A stretch of 64,000 bases of DNA, taken from contig NC_083876.1 of assembly GCF_032452875.1 (NCBI RefSeq), positions 8,122,001 through 8,186,000 on the forward strand. The letters are read 5' to 3'. Shown in pieces: positions 59,596 through 64,000 of the stretch. The translations under genes and the position numbers were made by a program. This DNA is from Bos javanicus. Lineage: Eukaryota > Chordata > Mammalia > Artiodactyla > Bovidae. Numbering within the stretch: position 1 is the stretch's first letter; every line of letters starts with the position of its first letter. A model generated the notes under the pieces. The model was not told the origin of the DNA, did no database searches, and worked only from the letters and a program-made list of their open reading frames with translations.

Positions 59596-62210
59596 TTCAG
59601 TTCATTTCAGTTCAGTCGCTCAGTTGTGTCCAACTCTTTGTGACCCCATGGACTGCAGCACGCCAGGCTTCCCTGTACATCACCAACACCCAGAGTCTAC
59701 TCAAACTTATGTCCATAGAGTCGGTGATGCCATCCAACCATCTCATCCTCTGTCGTCCCCTTCTCCTCCCATATTCAATCTTTCCCAGCATCAGGGTCTT
59801 TTCAAGTGAGTCAGTTCTTCCCATCAGGTAGCCAAAGTAATTGGAGTTTGAGCTTCAGCATGAATCCTTCCAAGGATATTCAGGACTGATTTCCTTTAGT
59901 ATGAACTGGTTGTATCTCCTTGCAGTCCAAGGGACTCTCAAGAGTCTTCTCCAACACTACAGTTCAAGAGCATCAATTCTTTGTTGCTCAGCTTTCTTTA
60001 TAGTCCAACTCTCAAATCCATACATGACTACTGGAAAAACCAAAGCTTTGACTAGACGGACCTTTTTTGGCAAAGTAATGTCTCTGCTTTTTAATATGCT
60101 GTCTAGTTTGGTCAAAATTTTACTTCCAAGGAGCAAGTGTCTTTTAATTTCATGGCTGTAGTCAACATCTGCAGTGATTTTGGAGCCCAAAAAAATAAAG
60201 TCTCTCACTGTTTCCATTGTTTCCTCATCTATTTGCCATGACGTGATGGGACCAGATGCCATGGTCTTAGTTTTCTGAATGTTGAGTTTTAAGCCAGGCT
60301 TTTCACTCTCCTCTTTCACTTTCATCAAAAGGCTCTTTAGTTCTTTTTCTCTCTCTGCCATAAGTGTGGTTTTGTCTGCATACCTGAGGTTATTGATATT
60401 TCTCCCAGAAATCTTGATCCCAGATTGTGCTTCATACAGTCCAACATTTCTCATGATGTACTCTGCATATTAGTTAAATAAGCAGGATGACAGTATACAG
60501 CCTTAATGTACTCCTTTCTCAATTTGAAACCAGTTGGTTGTTCCATGTCCAATTGTAACTGTTGCTTCTTGACCTGCATAAAATTTCTCAGGAGGCAGAT
60601 TAGGTGGTCTGGTATTCCCATCTCTTTAAGAATTTTCCACAGTTTCTTGAGATCCACACATTCAAAGGCTTTGGCATAGTCAGTAAAGCAGAAGTAGATG
60701 TTTTTCTGAAGTTTCTGTTGCTTTTTCAATGATCCAACAGATGTTGGCAATTTGATCTCTGGTTCCTCTGCCTTTCTGAATCCAGCTTGAACATCTGGAA
60801 GTTCACAGTTCACATAATGTTGATGCATGGCTTGGAGAATTTTGAACATTACTTGCTAGCATGTGAGATGAGTGCAATTTTGCAGTAGTTTGAACATTCT
60901 TTGTCATTGCCTTTCTTTGGGATTGAAATGAAAACTGACCTTTTCCAGTCCCTTGGCCACTGCTGAGTTTCCAAATTTGCTGGCATACTGAGTGCAGCAC
61001 ATCCCTTATGATTTGAAATAACTCAACTGGAATTCCATCCCCTCCACTAGCTTTGTTTGTAGTGATGCTTCCTAAGGCCCACTTGTCTTCACATTCCAGG
61101 ATGTCTGGCTCTAGGTGAGCGTGAGTGATCACACCATCGTGATTTTCTCAGTCATGAAGATCTTTTTTGTCTAGTTCTTCTGTGTATTCTTGCCACTCTT
61201 CTTAATATCTTCTGCTTCTGTTAGGTCCGTACCATTTCTCTCCTTTATTGAGCCCATCTTTGCATGAAATGTTCCCTTGGTATCTCTTATTTTCTTAAAG
61301 AGATCTCTAGTTTTTCCCATTCTATTGTTTTCCTCTATTTCTTTGCATTGATCACTGAGGAAGGCTTTCTTATCTCTCCTTGCTATTCTTGGGAACTCTG
61401 CATTCAAATGGGTATATCTTTCCATTTCTCCTTTGCCTTTCACTTCCCTTCTTTTCACAGCTATTTGTAGGCCTCCTCAGACAGTCATTTTGCCTTTTTT
61501 GCATTTCTTTTTCTTGGGGATGGTCTTGATCACTGCCTCCTGTCCAATTCCATGAACCTCCATCCATAATTTTTCAGGTGCTCTATCAGATCTAATCTTT
61601 TGAATCTATTTGTCACTTCCACTGTATAATCGTAAGGGATTTGATTTAGGTCATGCCTGAATGGTCTAGTGGTTTTCCCTACTTTCTTCTATTTAAGTCT
61701 GAATTTGGCAATAAGGAGTTCATGATCTGAGCCACAGTCAGCTGCTGGTCTTGTTTTGCTGACTGTATAGAGCTTCTCAATCTTTGGCTGCAAGAATATA
61801 ATCAATCTGATTTTGGTATTGACCATCTGGTGATGTCCATGTGTAGAGTCTTCTCTTGTGTTTTTGGAAGAGGGTGTTTACTATGACCAGTGCATTCTCT
61901 TGACAAAACTATTAGCATTTGCCCTGCTTCATTCTGTACTCCAAGGCCAAATTTGCCTGTTACTCCAGGTGTTTCTTGACTTCCTACTTTTGCATCCCAG
62001 TCCCCTATAATGAAAAGGACATCTTTTTTGAGGTGTTAGTTCTAGAAGATCTTTCGGTCTTCATAGAACTGTTCAACTACAGCTTCTTCAGCATTACTGG
62101 TCAAGGCATAGATTTGGATTACTGTGATATTGATTGGTTTGCCTTGGAAACAAACAGAGATCATTCTGTTGTTTTTGAGATTGCATCCAAGTACTGCATT
62201 TTGGACTCTT
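59596..62210 (-). mobile_element. BovB LINE, 2.6 kb, antisense
   Basis: The longest BovB copy here, running from the reverse-complemented tail (59596) through 3' region, RT and into the endonuclease-side sequence near 62210. Minus-strand fragments include DLKKLWKILKEMGIPDHLIC, ITTNKASGGDGIPVELFQII and FQSQRKAMTKNVQ, spread over several frames. The catalytic box reads YADK in place of YADD, so a metal-binding Asp is lost, and many stops and shifts are present. It is 5'-truncated relative to a full element of about 3.2 kb. Inactive. Confidence 0.94.
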
Positions 62211-62349
62211 TTTTTTAGGTTATATTAGCAGAAATGAAAAACTTTTAATATATTCCTTTGGAATCAAAGTTCATCTAGAATGAAGAACTATCAGTTGTAT
62301 GGATCTGAAAATAACTTTGACCTCAAAATATAGATTCAGTGCCTGCTGA

Positions 62350-62501
62350 ATCCATCCATGGACTTCTCTAGGCAAGAATACTGGAGTGGGCTGCCATTCC
62401 CTTCTCTAGGGGATCTTCCTGACCCTGGGATTGAACCTGCAATGAGGGTCTCCCTCATTGCAGGCAGATTCTTTATTGTCTGAGCTGCCAGGATAACTCC
62501 A
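62350..62501 (-). mobile_element. Bov-tA SINE fragment, antisense, with a new hairpin
   Basis: gacttctctaggcaagaata, ttctctaggggatcttcctg, gggattgaacctg and tctgagctgccaggataact. The region just after the B box has become a perfect 13-bp inverted repeat (62436-62448 and 62452-62464, 3-base loop) not present in the usual SINE. Confidence 0.9.
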
Positions 62502-62767
62502 ACTATTATATAAATAGGCCAATTTCTATATGTTTATTTCATCTTTTAGAAAATTGTGGAGTCTCAGTTAAATCATTCAAGTGTTTTATTCAAGAACCTT
62601 TTTATACTTCTGTTCAGATGTCATGTAAAATGACAAAACCCTGAAAGAATAAACACATGCATATGTGTGAATCCATGTTTCATGCCATGGAATGATTTTC
62701 CAAGTCATTATATATAATGATGTTTTATACTGGTCGTTAATGATAGGTTTATATGTCATGCAAGCAT

Positions 62768-62980
62768 GCTAAGTCTGTTCAGTCCTGTCCAACTGTTTGA
62801 GACCCTGTGGACTGTAACCTGCCGAGTTCCTCTATCCTGGATTCTCCAGGCAGGAATACTGGAGTGGGTTGCCATGCCTTCCTCCAGGGGATCTTCCTGA
62901 CTTTGGGACTGAGCCCATGTTTTTTACATCTCTGGCATGGCAAATAGGTTCTTTACCACTAGCACCACCTGGAAAGCCCA
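62768..62980 (-). mobile_element. Bov-tA SINE, antisense
   Basis: gctaagtctgttcagtcctg, ggattctccaggcaggaata, gactgagcccatg (diverged B box) and cacctggaaagccca. Older than most copies here. Confidence 0.9.
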
Positions 62981-64000
62981 GGTTTAGATTATGTAGAATT
63001 TATTTGAATCACTCATATTGAAAATTGCCAATGAAGGCCAAAGCATTCTAATAGTTTTTTGAAATTTAATATATTTAAACTGGAGGATTGCTTTCTAATA
63101 TTGCATTGGTTTCGAATAAAGGAAGATTTTATAGTATACAGTCAAACATGACCAGAATTGAAAGAACCCAAGATTAACTGAGAATTCCTTACGTACATTG
63201 GCATTTATTTGTTAGTGTTAGAAAAATATAGTGTCAATGAATGTTTATCACACAATTGAGATTAGAGGGTCTGTATTAATAGATTATAAGCATTTATAGT
63301 CAGTGTTAGCATGCCTTGTCTTCAAAGGCATTCCGTATCTCCTAGGAATACATAGGGGGAAAAGTAACTTGTAGGAGGAAAGGTAACACAATTTGTTATA
63401 GAGGATCAGACATAACCAGTCCTTTCTGGTCTGTAATCATCACACTTTGGATGGGGTCCAAGATACATGAATTCTGGTGAATAGAAGAGAGTGCTCTTCT
63501 TTAGAATTTCATTGTGGGTCATAGAACTACCTTAAAGAAACATGGATAATTTCATTATTGTATTAATTCTTGAATCTTCATTTTATTTCATTTTTTCCCT
63601 AGACATATATAAATTTTTGGTACCTTAGAAACCAGAAGTCTTCAGTAGAAAAGATAAGCAGACTTAAAAGCATATGAATGATGAGCTTTGTTTTTTATTT
63701 CAAGGAGGAGAACTTTTATATATTTTTTTTCATTTTTGTTCTTATTAATACCAGTTCTTTCCTTACACAAATGATATTCTCTGTGGGTGATCAGGATGTT
63801 TTCATGACATGTTCTTTGTAATTGCTTCTAACTATCTTTCCAAAAAAAATTATCACTTATTGGCAGGTCATCAGTTTTTCTCATCAGTCTCACATGAAAA
63901 TTCCAACAATTGTTTTAAGTAAATCTGAGGCTGTTTTAAGTGTATCTGAGACTTTGCACGTAGCATTTTCTAAATACACATGTCAAATTTCCCCCAAAGG
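62981..64000. other. AT-rich intron, nothing recognised
   Basis: No exon or nameable repeat. A 21-bp imperfect tandem pair (tgttttaagt...atctgag) lies at about 63910-63951. Confidence 0.5.

Noticed and set aside
61919..62218. 99-codon plus-strand open frame
   Set aside because: It is the antisense of the BovB endonuclease-side region.
38040..64000. Search for the next ADGRB3 exon (TM3 region)
   Set aside because: No matching segment was seen; the following exon probably lies beyond the window.

Overview
This window is mammalian intronic DNA from a pecoran ruminant, most likely a bovid such as cattle. The evidence is the dense mix of BovB (RTE-clade) LINEs, Bov-tA and Bov-A2 SINEs and artiodactyl L1 fragments, on a background of old mammalian repeats (MIR, L2, MER5). 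There are no bacterial genes, operons or CRISPR arrays.

The only protein-coding gene I can support is ADGRB3 (BAI3, an adhesion GPCR) on the + strand. Three consecutive internal exons are visible: 31817-31943 (C-terminal half of the GPS motif and the tethered agonist), 33559-33662 (TM1) and 37937-38039 (first intracellular loop and TM2). They have canonical AG/GT borders and compatible phases, and they join into one continuous reading frame of 111 complete codons. Introns of 1615 and 4274 bp separate them. Bases 1-31816 lie in the preceding intron and 38040-64000 in the following one; I found no other exon in either.

Layout. 1-30.7 kb: AT-rich intron with BovB fragments on both strands, SINEs, L1/L2/MIR fossils, a probable antisense solo LTR (about 7.5-7.86 kb) and a 93-bp tandem duplication (27.2 kb). 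30.8-31.9 kb: a sharp GC- and CpG-rich island ending directly at the GPS exon, which looks like an internal promoter with a 5' leader. 31.8-38.0 kb: the three exons. 38-64 kb: intron with more SINEs, two L1 mosaics (47.8-48.7 and 52.0-53.7 kb), a tRNA-Trp half-gene fossil (47.33 kb) and a 2.6-kb antisense BovB copy (59.6-62.2 kb).

The main lead is the CpG island upstream of the GPS exon. A transcript starting there and using the GPS-exon splice donor would have its first in-frame ATG at 33562, just before TM1. That would give a receptor without the large extracellular region and without the tethered agonist. This is an inference from sequence and needs transcript data.

Repeat boundaries were set by eye and may be off by several to tens of bases. 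Family names come from remembered consensus features, not from a database search.
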